The notes below the pieces were generated by a model. It did not search any database and had not been told where the DNA came from. It saw only the letters and a program-made list of their open reading frames with translations. The position numbers and the translations under genes are program-made. From contig JAADHG010000061.1 of NCBI GenBank assembly GCA_013151975.1, positions 1 to 11,074 on the forward strand: 11,074 nt of DNA, given 5' to 3'. Numbering within the stretch: position 1 is the first letter of the stretch; each line of letters starts with the position of its first letter. Source of the stretch: Chlorobiota bacterium (GTDB taxonomy: Bacteria; Bacteroidota; Bacteroidia; Flavobacteriales; Flavobacteriaceae). Positions 1-6,456 of this stretch are shown here, in pieces.

Positions 1-1653
1 GTTAATGCTAAAGAAACCGAAACCAATTACGACCCGAAGTTTGCTGATGCACAAACCTATTTAACCTATAAATTTTCTGATAAATTTCATTTAAGCTTCT
101 TAGGAAATGCCTCTATAAACGAATATAATTATGAACCAGAAACGCGCCAAACTAATTTTGGCACTCTAACAGATCCTTTAGCACTTTTAGTGTTTTATGA
201 AGGGCAAGAAAGAGATCAATATCAAACGTATTTTGGAGCATTTAAAGGCTCATATTTTGTAAATGATGACTTAACACTGAAGTTAATTGTTTCTACCTAC
301 AACACTCAAGAAAAAGAGTATTTCGACATACTAGCCCAATACAGACTTGGAGAAGTAAATAGCAATATTGGTGACGATAATTTAGGCGAAGTTGAATTTA
401 GTGAAGGCATAGGCTCGCAACTTAATCACGCAAGGAATGATCTGGATGCGCTTATTACTACGGTTGAGCATAAGGGAAGTTATAAAGCAAACGACAATCA
501 TTTTGAATGGTCTCTTAAATATACCCGCGAAGATATTCGGGATCGTATTGTAGAATGGGAAGTTATAGATTCGGCAGGATTTTCTATAAATCCGCCAAGT
601 ATTGATGCTTTTAACAATCAGCCTTATGAAGCATTTGAAGGGCCATTAGTTCCATTTCAAAATGTAAGAGCAACAAACAGCACACAAATAGATAGACTAC
701 AAGCCTATGCACAATGGAGTAAACGTACTTCTATTGGGAATAACGAGGTCTTTTATAATGCAGGCATACGAATGCACAATTGGACAGTTAGTGGTAACGG
801 CATCACAAGTACTACGCAAACCGTTTTTAGCCCAAGAGCACAATTCGCCATAAAACCCGATTGGGAAAAAGATGTATTGTTTAGAATTAGTGGTGGCATA
901 TATTACCAACCGCCGTTTTATAGAGAATTACGGGATTCTTCTGGGATAGTACGACCTAATGTAAAAGCACAAAAATCGTTTCATATTGTTTTAGGTAATG
1001 AATACAGTTTTAATATGTGGGACAGACCATTTAAACTTGTTGCCGAGGCTTACTATAAAAACTTAACAGACGTAAATCCTTATACTGTTGAAAATGTTCG
1101 GATTCGTTATCGTGCCAGAAACAATGCCAAAGCCTATGCGTATGGATTAGATTTACGTATTAATGGCGAGTTTGTACCTGGAACAGAATCGTGGTTTAGT
1201 TTTGGTTATTTAAAAACAGAAGAAAATATAGATAATCGTGGTTATATTTCCCGTCCAACAGACCAACGCTTAAAATTTGGAATTCTATTTCAGGATTATG
1301 TACCAAATATTCCAGATTTAAAAATGTACTTAAACTTGGTCTATAGCACAGGTGTTCCTGGAGGCTCACCAAGTTTTGCCGACCCTTACCAATTTCAAAG
1401 TAGATTAAGAGATTATAAACGTGCCGATTTAGGTGTTTCTTATGTGCTTGTAGATAAAAACAAGACCTACAATTCCGGTTGGAAAAGCAAATTTAGAGAG
1501 TTGAGCATAGGTATTGAAATCTTTAATATGTTTGATATGCAAAACTCAATTACAAATACTTGGGTAAGAGATGTATACTCCAAACGCCAAATTGCAGTTC
1601 CAAATTTTTTAACACCAAGAGTATTTAATGTGCGTGTTGGGATGCGGTTTTAA
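1..1653 (+). CDS. TonB-dependent outer-membrane receptor, C-terminal part (5' end outside window)
   Basis: The frame is open from base 1 to the TAA at 1651-1653, giving about 550 residues; the true start lies upstream of the window. An internal GTG at 190 is not a plausible start because coding continues unbroken before it. The sequence has the alternating aromatic and polar pattern of outer-membrane beta-strands (for example NMWDRPFKLVAEAYYKNLTD and WFSFGYLKTEEN). It ends in VRVGMRF, with the terminal phenylalanine typical of barrels inserted by the BAM complex. In Bacteroidota, receptors with such late segments (DQRLKFGILFQDY, IGIEIFNMFD) usually carry an N-terminal carboxypeptidase-like domain and a plug, both of which would be upstream. 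The protein should take up a ligand across the outer membrane using TonB energy. The ligand cannot be read from the barrel, and no SusD-like partner follows, which argues weakly against a glycan utilisation locus. Confidence 0.88.
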   Translation, partial: VNAKETETNYDPKFADAQTYLTYKFSDKFHLSFLGNASINEYNYEPETRQTNFGTLTDPLALLVFYEGQERDQYQTYFGAFKGSYFVNDDLTLKLIVSTYNTQEKEYFDILAQYRLGEVNSNIGDDNLGEVEFSEGIGSQLNHARNDLDALITTVEHKGSYKANDNHFEWSLKYTREDIRDRIVEWEVIDSAGFSINPPSIDAFNNQPYEAFEGPLVPFQNVRATNSTQIDRLQAYAQWSKRTSIGNNEVFYNAGIRMHNWTVSGNGITSTTQTVFSPRAQFAIKPDWEKDVLFRISGGIYYQPPFYRELRDSSGIVRPNVKAQKSFHIVLGNEYSFNMWDRPFKLVAEAYYKNLTDVNPYTVENVRIRYRARNNAKAYAYGLDLRINGEFVPGTESWFSFGYLKTEENIDNRGYISRPTDQRLKFGILFQDYVPNIPDLKMYLNLVYSTGVPGGSPSFADPYQFQSRLRDYKRADLGVSYVLVDKNKTYNSGWKSKFRELSIGIEIFNMFDMQNSITNTWVRDVYSKRQIAVPNFLTPRVFNVRVGMRF

Positions 1654-1705
1654 GTATTCTCGTTAAAATTATTAACTTTAACACATTCATTACATTTCCC
1701 CCTTA

Positions 1706-1748
1706 GTCTATTCGTTACAAATTGTATTTGTAGACCTTACCCTTTTTT
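1706..1748 (+). terminator. Possible weak terminator after the receptor gene
   Basis: A perfect 7-bp inverted repeat, TACAAAT-TGT-ATTTGTA, lies at 1716-1732, about 60 nt after the receptor stop, and a T-run (1743-1748) follows about 10 nt later. The stem is AT-rich, so the hairpin would be weak. It is the only terminator-like structure I see between the receptor and the DUF6090 region. Confidence 0.3.
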
Positions 1749-1759
1749 ATTGATAGACC

Positions 1760-1810
1760 ATGATTAAATTTTTACATAAAAACATAAAATACTATGTATC
1801 ATTCCGATAG
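1760..1810 (+). pseudogene. Aborted 5' end resembling a DUF6090 gene
   Basis: ATGATTAAATT at 1760-1770 repeats the first 11 bases of the intact DUF6090 gene at 1892. The frame reads MIKFLHKNIKYYVSFR and stops at TAG (1808-1810). The last codons are already inside the hairpin repeat that starts near 1795. The simplest reading is the start of a former tandem paralogue lost when, or after, the repeat inserted. The match is short, so chance cannot be excluded. The same pattern recurs at 2622, which makes chance less likely. Confidence 0.45.
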
Positions 1811-1879
1811 AGTGAAACGACGAGGAATTTCATCATGAGATTTTTCTATCAAAGCAAAGCTTCTCAATTTGATATGACA
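1795..1879 (+). repeat. Dispersed hairpin (REP/MITE-like) repeat, copy 1
   Basis: An 85-nt segment starts TGTATCATTCC and ends GATATGACA, so its termini are roughly inverted (TGTATCAT against TGTCATAT). The head pairs ATTCC (1801-1805) with GGAAT, followed by TTTCATCATGAGA. It has the same plan as the copies at 2637, 6483 and 8460: CATT, hairpin, AATyTCAT, then a TGACA tail. It contains no coding potential. It lies between an aborted DUF6090-like start and the intact gene, and its end is 12 nt before that ATG. Assignment to a genome-wide repeat family rests on the shared plan of the copies in this window. Confidence 0.6.
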
Positions 1880-1891
1880 AAACTATAAACT

Positions 1892-2617
1892 ATGATTAAA
1901 TTCTTCCGTTCAATACGCAAAAATATGATAAGTGAAAACAAAACTGGCAACTACATTAAATACGCTATTGGCGAAATTGTACTTGTGGTTATAGGCATTC
2001 TCATTGCTCTAAGTATTAATAATTGGAATGAATTGAGAAAACAAATAAATATGCAAAATTCTATTTATCGTGTCATAAAAGAAGACTTAATTAATGATAT
2101 TTCAGAATTTGACTCTTTTGTTAAGGATTATGAAAATATTCAAAAACCCGCATTTGATGCTATACTCACAAAAAAACTCACAAAGGAAGATTGGGAGAAA
2201 AATCCAAATTATATAAGTGCAATTATGGGATTCGAGGATATAGCAATTAATCAACGGGGTCTTAATTTGCTTAAAAGTATACCAAACCTTTCTAACGATA
2301 TAGATCAAAGTCTAACATCAAAAATCAATAACTTTTACGATCAACATAGTGTTGAAATAAATATAGCAATATCAGAATTAAGTGAAGAGTTTGGAGATAA
2401 TCTTAAAAATTTAAAAAATTATGATTGGTTTTCCTCTTTTGTTGCAAATCGTACAACGGATGGATTTATCGACTATTATACTAATAATTACAACGCTAAA
2501 AACAGAATAGCTTTATATTCAGTATTTTACAAAATATATGTAGGTGAACTAAATAATTTTAAAATTGACGCTGAAACTTTAGTAATAGATATTGATAATT
2601 ATTTGAACGAAAACTAA
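1892..2617 (+). CDS. DUF6090 family membrane-anchored protein
   Basis: A 241-residue protein that begins MIKFFRSIRKNMISENKTGN, followed by YIKYAIGEIVLVVIGILIAL and SINNWNE. This N-terminus is the signature of the Bacteroidota DUF6090 family. There is one transmembrane helix at about residues 28-45, preceded by a basic stretch. The rest is a mainly helical, charged domain of about 190 residues, probably periplasmic or at the membrane surface. No catalytic motif is visible and the family's function is unknown to me. The ATG at 1892 is chosen because the conserved MIKFFR start is there. Such genes often occur as tandem paralogues. Here partial copies of its own first codons lie upstream (1760) and 4 nt after its stop (2622), suggesting a decayed tandem array. 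Confidence 0.85.
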   Translation: MIKFFRSIRKNMISENKTGNYIKYAIGEIVLVVIGILIALSINNWNELRKQINMQNSIYRVIKEDLINDISEFDSFVKDYENIQKPAFDAILTKKLTKEDWEKNPNYISAIMGFEDIAINQRGLNLLKSIPNLSNDIDQSLTSKINNFYDQHSVEINIAISELSEEFGDNLKNLKNYDWFSSFVANRTTDGFIDYYTNNYNAKNRIALYSVFYKIYVGELNNFKIDAETLVIDIDNYLNEN

Positions 2618-2621
2618 TTAA

Positions 2622-2690
2622 ATGATTAAATTCTTCCGTCATTGCGATCCCGATAGTTATCGGGAGAAGCAATCTCATAATGTAGTTTGA
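2622..2690 (+). pseudogene. Truncated second copy of the DUF6090 5' end
   Basis: ATGATTAAATTCTTCCGT at 2622-2639 is identical over 18 nt to the start of the intact gene at 1892-1909. It begins only 4 nt after that gene's TAA. After codon 6 the sequence passes directly into the hairpin repeat that starts CGTCATTGCGA (CGT is shared), and the frame ends at TGA (2688-2690). This looks like the surviving stub of a tandem paralogue whose body was lost at the repeat. An identical 18-mer in the expected tandem position is hard to explain by chance. Confidence 0.65.
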
Positions 2691-2736
2691 TGTCATTTAA
2701 CAGACTGCCACGTCGCAAAAACTCCTCGCTGTGACG
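2637..2736 (+). repeat. Dispersed hairpin (REP/MITE-like) repeat, copy 2
   Basis: A 100-nt element with inverted ends, CGTCATTGCGA at the left and CGCTGTGACG at the right. The head is a nested hairpin: outer ATTGC/GCAAT around an inner perfect TCCCGATA-GT-TATCGGGA. AATCTCATAATG follows, as in the other copies. The right half contains ACAGACTGCCACGTCG, which partly mirrors the GAAGCAATCT segment. It fills the space between the DUF6090 stub and the convergent cysteine desulfurase stop (2738-2740). The strong hairpins could also help end transcription from both sides, though no U-tract follows. Confidence 0.7.
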
Positions 2737-2737
2737 T

Positions 2738-3883
2738 TTAATTACTAATCAAATCCTTCAAAACACCAACTACATAATCTACTTCAGCTTTGGTATTATA
2801 AATACTAAACGAAAAACGTATAGAAGGTTTTTGCATGTCTTCCACACTTAATAATTGAGCTAACACATGCGATCCTTGAGAACTTCCGCTTTGGCAAGCA
2901 CTTCCCTTGGAACAGGCTATACCTTTTAAATCCAATTGAAATAATAGTAATTCAGCTTTTTCTGCTGCAACAGGCAAAAGCACGTTAAAAGACGTATAGC
3001 TACTTTTAGTCATATCACCAGAGTTGCCATTAAAAGAAACATCAGGAATATTAGCCTTAAGCTGCTCTATAAAATAACTTTTAATACCTTTTACATGATT
3101 GCTTTCAGTTTCTAGATTATTATAAGCCATAGATAACGATTTCTCTAAGCCTACAATATTATGCACACTTTCTGTTCCTGCACGAAAGCCTCTCTCCTGC
3201 TCGCCTCCAAAAATTAAAGGCTTTAATCCTGAGTTTTTTCTAATATAAGCAAAACCTACGCCTTTAGGACCATGAAACTTATGTGCACTCGCTGCCAAAA
3301 AATCAACAGGAATCTCTTGTAAATCAATCTTGTAATGCCCAACCGATTGTACAGCATCACTATGAAATAAAGCATTATTAGCTTTGCATAAATTAGCGAC
3401 TTGCTGTATGTCTAATAAATTACCGATTTCATTATTTACATGCATTAAACTTACCAATGTTTTTTTAGAAGTTTGAAGCAGTTTTTCTAAATGTTCAACA
3501 CTAATTTGCCCATGGTTATCTAAATCCACATAACTCACTAAAATATTGTATTCACTTTCCAATTGTTCTAGTGTATGCAAAACACCATGGTGCTCAATAC
3601 GTGAAGTAATAATATGTGTAACTCCCAAATCTCTAACAGCACTACGCAATACTAAATTATCGGCTTCTGTGCCACCAGATGTAAATACAATTTCGGAAGC
3701 AGACACATTAAAATAAGACGCAATTTGTTTTCTAGAATTTTCGACTAACGATTTAGAGGAACGACCAAAACTATGTGAAGATGAGGCATTTCCGAAATTA
3801 TTTTTCATAACATCTATCATCGCTTCAATTACCTCGTCACGAATTTGAGTTGTAGCGGCATTATCTAAATATATTGGCGTCAT
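2738..3883 (-). CDS. Cysteine desulfurase, IscS/NifS-type (class V aminotransferase fold)
   Basis: A 381-residue PLP enzyme that takes sulfur from L-cysteine, leaving alanine and an enzyme persulfide for Fe-S clusters or thionucleosides. Visible landmarks are the N-terminal YLDNAATT (5-12), SGGTEADN (69-76), H98 in IEHHG, which stacks on PLP in the family, D176 and Q179 in SDAVQS, the PLP lysine K202 in SAHKFHGPKG, and RAGTES (234-239). The catalytic cysteine loop is GSACQSGSSQGSHVL, with C330 as the likely nucleophile and C324 just before it. Length and order are normal for IscS/NifS rather than SufS. No iscU, iscA or suf genes are adjacent, so it may serve tRNA thiolation or general sulfur supply (inference). 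The ATG at 3883 puts the conserved YLDNAAT at the proper distance. Confidence 0.93.
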   Translation of the reverse strand: MTPIYLDNAATTQIRDEVIEAMIDVMKNNFGNASSSHSFGRSSKSLVENSRKQIASYFNVSASEIVFTSGGTEADNLVLRSAVRDLGVTHIITSRIEHHGVLHTLEQLESEYNILVSYVDLDNHGQISVEHLEKLLQTSKKTLVSLMHVNNEIGNLLDIQQVANLCKANNALFHSDAVQSVGHYKIDLQEIPVDFLAASAHKFHGPKGVGFAYIRKNSGLKPLIFGGEQERGFRAGTESVHNIVGLEKSLSMAYNNLETESNHVKGIKSYFIEQLKANIPDVSFNGNSGDMTKSSYTSFNVLLPVAAEKAELLLFQLDLKGIACSKGSACQSGSSQGSHVLAQLLSVEDMQKPSIRFSFSIYNTKAEVDYVVGVLKDLISN

Positions 3884-3900
3884 AATGAACTAATATTGGT

Positions 3901-3929
3901 AACTGTGAAAATTTTATTGTGTCACAGTT
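3901..3929. promoter_or_regulatory. Inverted repeat in the cysteine desulfurase leader
   Basis: AACTGTGA (3901-3908) and TCACAGTT (3922-3929) form a perfect 8-bp inverted repeat with a 13-nt spacer. It lies 18-46 nt upstream of the desulfurase ATG and downstream of the candidate -7 box at 3957-3964, so it would be in the 5' leader. It could be a repressor operator or an RNA hairpin; the sequence does not decide which. Confidence 0.4.
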
Positions 3930-3956
3930 CATATAATAAAATATACTTTTAAGTGT

Positions 3957-3964
3957 CAAAAGTA
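3957..3964 (-). promoter_or_regulatory. Candidate Bacteroidota -7 box for the cysteine desulfurase
   Basis: The minus strand reads TACTTTTG, matching TAnnTTTG. A start site about 5 nt downstream would give a leader of roughly 70 nt before the desulfurase ATG at 3883. A -33 element is not clear. Confidence 0.4.
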
Positions 3965-4014
3965 ATTCAAATAAAATTATTTTCAATAAAGGTCGTTATA
4001 AATTACAATTCTAT

Positions 4015-4022
4015 TATTTTTG
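4015..4022 (+). promoter_or_regulatory. Candidate -7 box for the lipoprotein gene
   Basis: TATTTTTG matches TAnnTTTG and ends 18 nt before the ATG at 4041, giving a leader of about 13 nt. It overlaps the in-frame TTG at 4020, which argues that the TTG is not the start codon. No convincing -33 TTG is seen at the usual spacing. Confidence 0.45.
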
Positions 4023-4040
4023 CTACAAATCATTAAACAA

Positions 4041-4952
4041 ATGCGTAAATTACTTTTAGTAGTATTCCCAGTTTTAATTTTAACATCCTGTAATGATGGA
4101 GATATACTTGAAATTGCTTTAGCATTTGATCAAGAACTATCGCTTTGTGACGATTTAAATAGTGCAAATGGACAGATAACAAATGAAAATTATGTGATTT
4201 ATGACACTAAAAATGATCCAAATGAATCCTTAACGCTTTTGTTTCCCACAGGAACTATAAATAATCTAATATTTAATCCTGCTACTAGTCCACATATTAC
4301 CCCATTTACGATAAACGGAGCTTCTATCCGCTTTAATTACAGAACTTATGATGGTAATCCCTTGGAGTTAATCTGTCAAGAAATCCCGTCTTCTACGGTT
4401 AATATAATTGATGATTTTAGTGCTTCAAACGGCTTAGTAACTGCTACTTCTACCTTTGTTGATGACGATAACGATGGTATACCAACACTTTTAGAAGATA
4501 TTAATGGTAATGGAAACTTAGAAGATGATGATACCGATGGTGACGGCATCCCTAACTACAAAGATGCCGACGACGACGGTGATAATGTACTTACAAAAAA
4601 GGAAAACCCAGATCCAAATGACGATGGCAATATAGACGATGCTCAAGACACCGATGCTGATTCTATTCCTGATTATTTAGACGATGACGATGATGGCGAT
4701 GGTGTGATTACGCGTTACGAAGACGAAAATTTAAACGGGAATCTTTCTGACGATTTTGCGCCTAATGCTACGCTTTTTCGTTATTTAGACAACACTGCCA
4801 TAGATACTTTTGTATACGATACGTTTAATACAAATGTGTTTATTAGAACTGTTACTGTAGAATTTATTATTGAATATGTAGACTTAGAAATTTTAAATAC
4901 AGACTTTATTGACTTAGGTACTTATACCGCAACTATTACCTTTGAAAATTAA
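4041..4952 (+). CDS. Secreted lipoprotein with acidic calcium-binding-type repeats
   Basis: Read from the ATG at 4041, the protein has 303 residues. An upstream in-frame TTG (4020) would add seven residues ahead of a good signal peptide, and it sits in the promoter box. The N-terminus MRKLLLVVFPVLILTSC is a lipoprotein signal with lipobox LTSC, so C17 is the predicted lipidated residue and the protein should be on the outer membrane or cell surface. Residues 30-125 and 240-303 are beta-rich. Between them, about 141-239 is an acidic stretch of DxDxDG-type units (DDDNDGIP, DDTDGDGIPNY, DDDDDGDGV), like thrombospondin type 3 or EF-hand-like calcium loops. C36 and C112 could form a disulfide. No enzyme motif is visible. 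A structural or adhesion role stiffened by calcium is plausible but unproven. Its stop overlaps the stop of the opposing Smr gene. Confidence 0.85.
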   Translation: MRKLLLVVFPVLILTSCNDGDILEIALAFDQELSLCDDLNSANGQITNENYVIYDTKNDPNESLTLLFPTGTINNLIFNPATSPHITPFTINGASIRFNYRTYDGNPLELICQEIPSSTVNIIDDFSASNGLVTATSTFVDDDNDGIPTLLEDINGNGNLEDDDTDGDGIPNYKDADDDGDNVLTKKENPDPNDDGNIDDAQDTDADSIPDYLDDDDDGDGVITRYEDENLNGNLSDDFAPNATLFRYLDNTAIDTFVYDTFNTNVFIRTVTVEFIIEYVDLEILNTDFIDLGTYTATITFEN

Positions 4953-5509
4953 CTATACTTACTGTTTTGAAATACATAAACTTCAGTGGCACCCAAACCA
5001 TACTTTTGATAATTGGCTTCATAAAATTTTAGATTGTCATAGCGTTTAAAAAGATATTCCAATTCTATTTTTAGTACACCTTCTCCAACACCATGAATAA
5101 ATACTATACGCTGTATGCGTTTTTGCATGGCAAACTCTAATTGATGCTTAGCAGTGTCTAATTGTAAACTCAAAATTTCATGGTTTTCCAATCTTTTATA
5201 CGAATTTGTTAGCTGATGAATGTGTAAATCGACTTCTAGTGTAGGTTGAAAACGTTCTTTGGATTTCTTTTTTACCGACACTCTCTTTTTCGTTTCCTTT
5301 TCGGAAATAGCTTCATCTAAAGATGTTTTTGAAAACACATTAGCACTTAATGAAGCACTATCACCAATATTTACAAGTTCTCTATCTGAAAAATCTAATT
5401 CAAAACCATCAGTAGTTTCAATGGTAATTGTGTTTCCATTAATGCTGGTAATAATTCCAGATAAATCTTCATCCATAACATCAACTTTATCTCCAACTTC
5501 AAATCCCAT
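4949..5509 (-). CDS. Smr-domain protein (DUF2027-like N-terminus)
   Basis: A 186-residue protein with two parts. Residues 1-48 form a small beta-rich module (MGFEVGDKVDVMDEDLSGII and following) resembling the N-terminal region of Bacteroidota DUF2027 proteins. A charged linker (about 60-90) then leads to a C-terminal Smr domain: VDLHIHQL at 93-100, FIHGVGEGVLK at 137-147 and YGLGATEVYV at 170-179. DLH and HGxGxGxL are the hallmark motifs of the Smr fold, which in MutS2 and related proteins binds or nicks nucleic acids. No MutS-type ATPase domain is present, so this is a stand-alone Smr protein. Its ATG overlaps the preceding gene's stop as TAATG (5511-5507), implying translational coupling. 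Substrate and nuclease activity are unknown. Confidence 0.85.
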   Translation of the reverse strand: MGFEVGDKVDVMDEDLSGIITSINGNTITIETTDGFELDFSDRELVNIGDSASLSANVFSKTSLDEAISEKETKKRVSVKKKSKERFQPTLEVDLHIHQLTNSYKRLENHEILSLQLDTAKHQLEFAMQKRIQRIVFIHGVGEGVLKIELEYLFKRYDNLKFYEANYQKYGLGATEVYVFQNSKYS

Positions 5510-5712
5510 TACTCTTCTTCTTCAATAAAAGTATTGTCTTCATTTTTGTTTTTGCTTGGAATCCCCTTAGACAATCTATACAAGCCTATCATTAATAACA
5601 TGATGCCTCCAAGAAGGATATAGGTGTTTTGTTTTTCGTTTGATTCAGCATAAACAGCAACAATTCCACCTATTAGAATTAAGGCAAAATTTAGTGTTCT
5701 AGAGTTTAACAT
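5509..5712 (-). CDS. Small membrane protein with two transmembrane helices, unknown function
   Basis: From the ATG at 5712 the product is 67 residues: MLNSRTLNFALILIGGIVAV as helix 1, YILLGGIMLLMIGLYRL as helix 2, then a charged tail ending NTFIEEEE. An in-frame TTG at 5751 would add 13 polar residues and lies on the candidate -7 box, so it is rejected as the start. An AGGA six bases before the ATG may help initiation. The gene is coupled to the Smr gene through the TAATG overlap. I recognise no named family; it resembles the many two-helix inner-membrane proteins of flavobacteria. Confidence 0.7.
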   Translation of the reverse strand: MLNSRTLNFALILIGGIVAVYAESNEKQNTYILLGGIMLLMIGLYRLSKGIPSKNKNEDNTFIEEEE

Positions 5713-5748
5713 AATCGTCCTGTATTGTTTATTAAAATATGTATGTTT

Positions 5749-5756
5749 CAAAAATA
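5749..5756 (-). promoter_or_regulatory. Candidate -7 box for the small membrane protein / Smr operon
   Basis: The minus strand reads TATTTTTG, matching TAnnTTTG, with a TTG about 16 nt further upstream (GCATTGTAAT on the minus strand). The leader to the ATG at 5712 would be about 32 nt. The box is back-to-back with the plus-strand box at 5793, so the two units diverge from a region of less than 100 bp. Confidence 0.45.
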
Positions 5757-5792
5757 ATCAATATCTATATTACAATGCATCTACTTTTTATA

Positions 5793-5800
5793 TAAATTTG
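5793..5800 (+). promoter_or_regulatory. Candidate -7 box for the DUF2752 / CCC-motif operon
   Basis: TAAATTTG matches TAnnTTTG. Only 4 nt separate it from the ATG at 5805, so the first transcribed base would fall at about the start codon. Either the mRNA is leaderless or the gene starts at the next in-frame ATG (5844). A -33 element is not obvious. Confidence 0.4.
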
Positions 5801-5804
5801 TGAT

Positions 5805-6107
5805 ATGTCTCTACTCATTCTTTTAGGTTCTCCAGAAGATTATATGTTACCCTGTTTAAGTAAACAGATTTTAGGCATAGAATGTTTTGGCTGTGGTGGA
5901 CAAAGATCAGTTTCTCTACTGTTTCATGGCGAATTTATAGCAGCATTTAAAATGTATCCCGCTATTTACCCATTAGTTTTACTCTCATTTTTTATCGTAG
6001 CCAATTTATTTTTTAAATTTAAGCATTCGAGCAAAATTATAAACACATTAGCAATAGTAACCATTACAACTATTGTTGTAAGTTATTTAATAAAAATAAT
6101 CAACTAA
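5805..6107 (+). CDS. DUF2752 family membrane protein
   Basis: A 100-residue protein carrying the DUF2752 hallmark: a cysteine in MLPCLSK (C17), then IECFGCGGQRS with C27 and C30, then a short segment (LLFHGEFIAAFKMYPAIYP) and two transmembrane helices (about 53-70 and 80-97). The three cysteines near the membrane suggest metal binding or a redox role, but the family's function is not established. Two starts are possible, ATG 5805 or ATG 5844 (87 residues). The latter still keeps all three cysteines and would give a normal leader from the -7 box at 5793. The CCC-motif gene follows after 8 nt, so the two are almost certainly cotranscribed; the same pairing occurs in other flavobacteria as far as I recall. 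Confidence 0.85.
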   Translation: MSLLILLGSPEDYMLPCLSKQILGIECFGCGGQRSVSLLFHGEFIAAFKMYPAIYPLVLLSFFIVANLFFKFKHSSKIINTLAIVTITTIVVSYLIKIIN

Positions 6108-6115
6108 ATATAATT

Positions 6116-6430
6116 ATGGAAAAACAAAAACTCAATTCAACAATTGTATATGTTTTAGCAATTTTAGGATTTTTATGCTGCTGTTTTGGCGGTATAGGAT
6201 TCATTTTTGCTGGTATCGCCTTTTTTATGGCACAAAGCAAACTTAAAGAAGCTTATGCAAATCCTGAAAATTATGAAAATATTGAAGGGATGAAAACAGC
6301 TAAAATAATTGCCTTAGTAGTATTAATAATAAACCTTCTATTTTTAATAAGAGTAATTTATGTAATATCTACTGTAGGTTGGGATGTCATGATGGAGCAA
6401 TCAAGAGAAATGATAGAGCAATTTCAATAA
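6116..6430 (+). CDS. CCC-motif membrane protein
   Basis: A 104-residue protein: a short polar start (MEKQKLNST), a first helix containing three consecutive cysteines (C21-C23 in FLCCCFGGIGFIFAGIAFF), a cytosolic-looking loop (QSKLKEAYANPENYENIEGMKTAK), a second helix (IIALVVLIINLLFLIRVIYV) and a tail rich in methionine and glutamate (MMEQSREMIEQF). This matches the small flavobacterial family annotated as CCC-motif membrane protein. The intramembrane cysteines could be lipidated, bind metal or act in redox chemistry; none of these is shown. It lies 8 nt after the DUF2752 gene. Transcription probably ends at the hairpin at 6457-6591. Confidence 0.85.
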   Translation: MEKQKLNSTIVYVLAILGFLCCCFGGIGFIFAGIAFFMAQSKLKEAYANPENYENIEGMKTAKIIALVVLIINLLFLIRVIYVISTVGWDVMMEQSREMIEQFQ

Positions 6431-6456
6431 ATAAATCTTAAAGAATTTAAAAGAGT

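Noticed and set aside
697..909. Minus-strand 70-codon frame inside the receptor gene
   Set aside because: It lies wholly within a clear coding region and its product has no recognisable pattern; it is an antisense shadow.
2102..2308. Minus-strand 68-codon frame inside the DUF6090 gene
   Set aside because: It is fully antisense to a well-supported gene. Its hydrophobic composition is a by-product of AT-rich antisense sequence.
3904..3926. TGTGA...TCACA as a CRP-type site upstream of the desulfurase
   Set aside because: The half-sites are 13 nt apart rather than 6, and the dyad is downstream of the predicted start site.
4020..4040. TTG at 4020 as the lipoprotein start
   Set aside because: It overlaps the candidate -7 box and adds seven residues before a complete signal peptide; ATG 4041 is preferred.
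5713..5751. TTG at 5751 as the small membrane protein start
   Set aside because: It sits on the candidate -7 box at 5749-5756; ATG 5712 places helix 1 normally and has an AGGA upstream.
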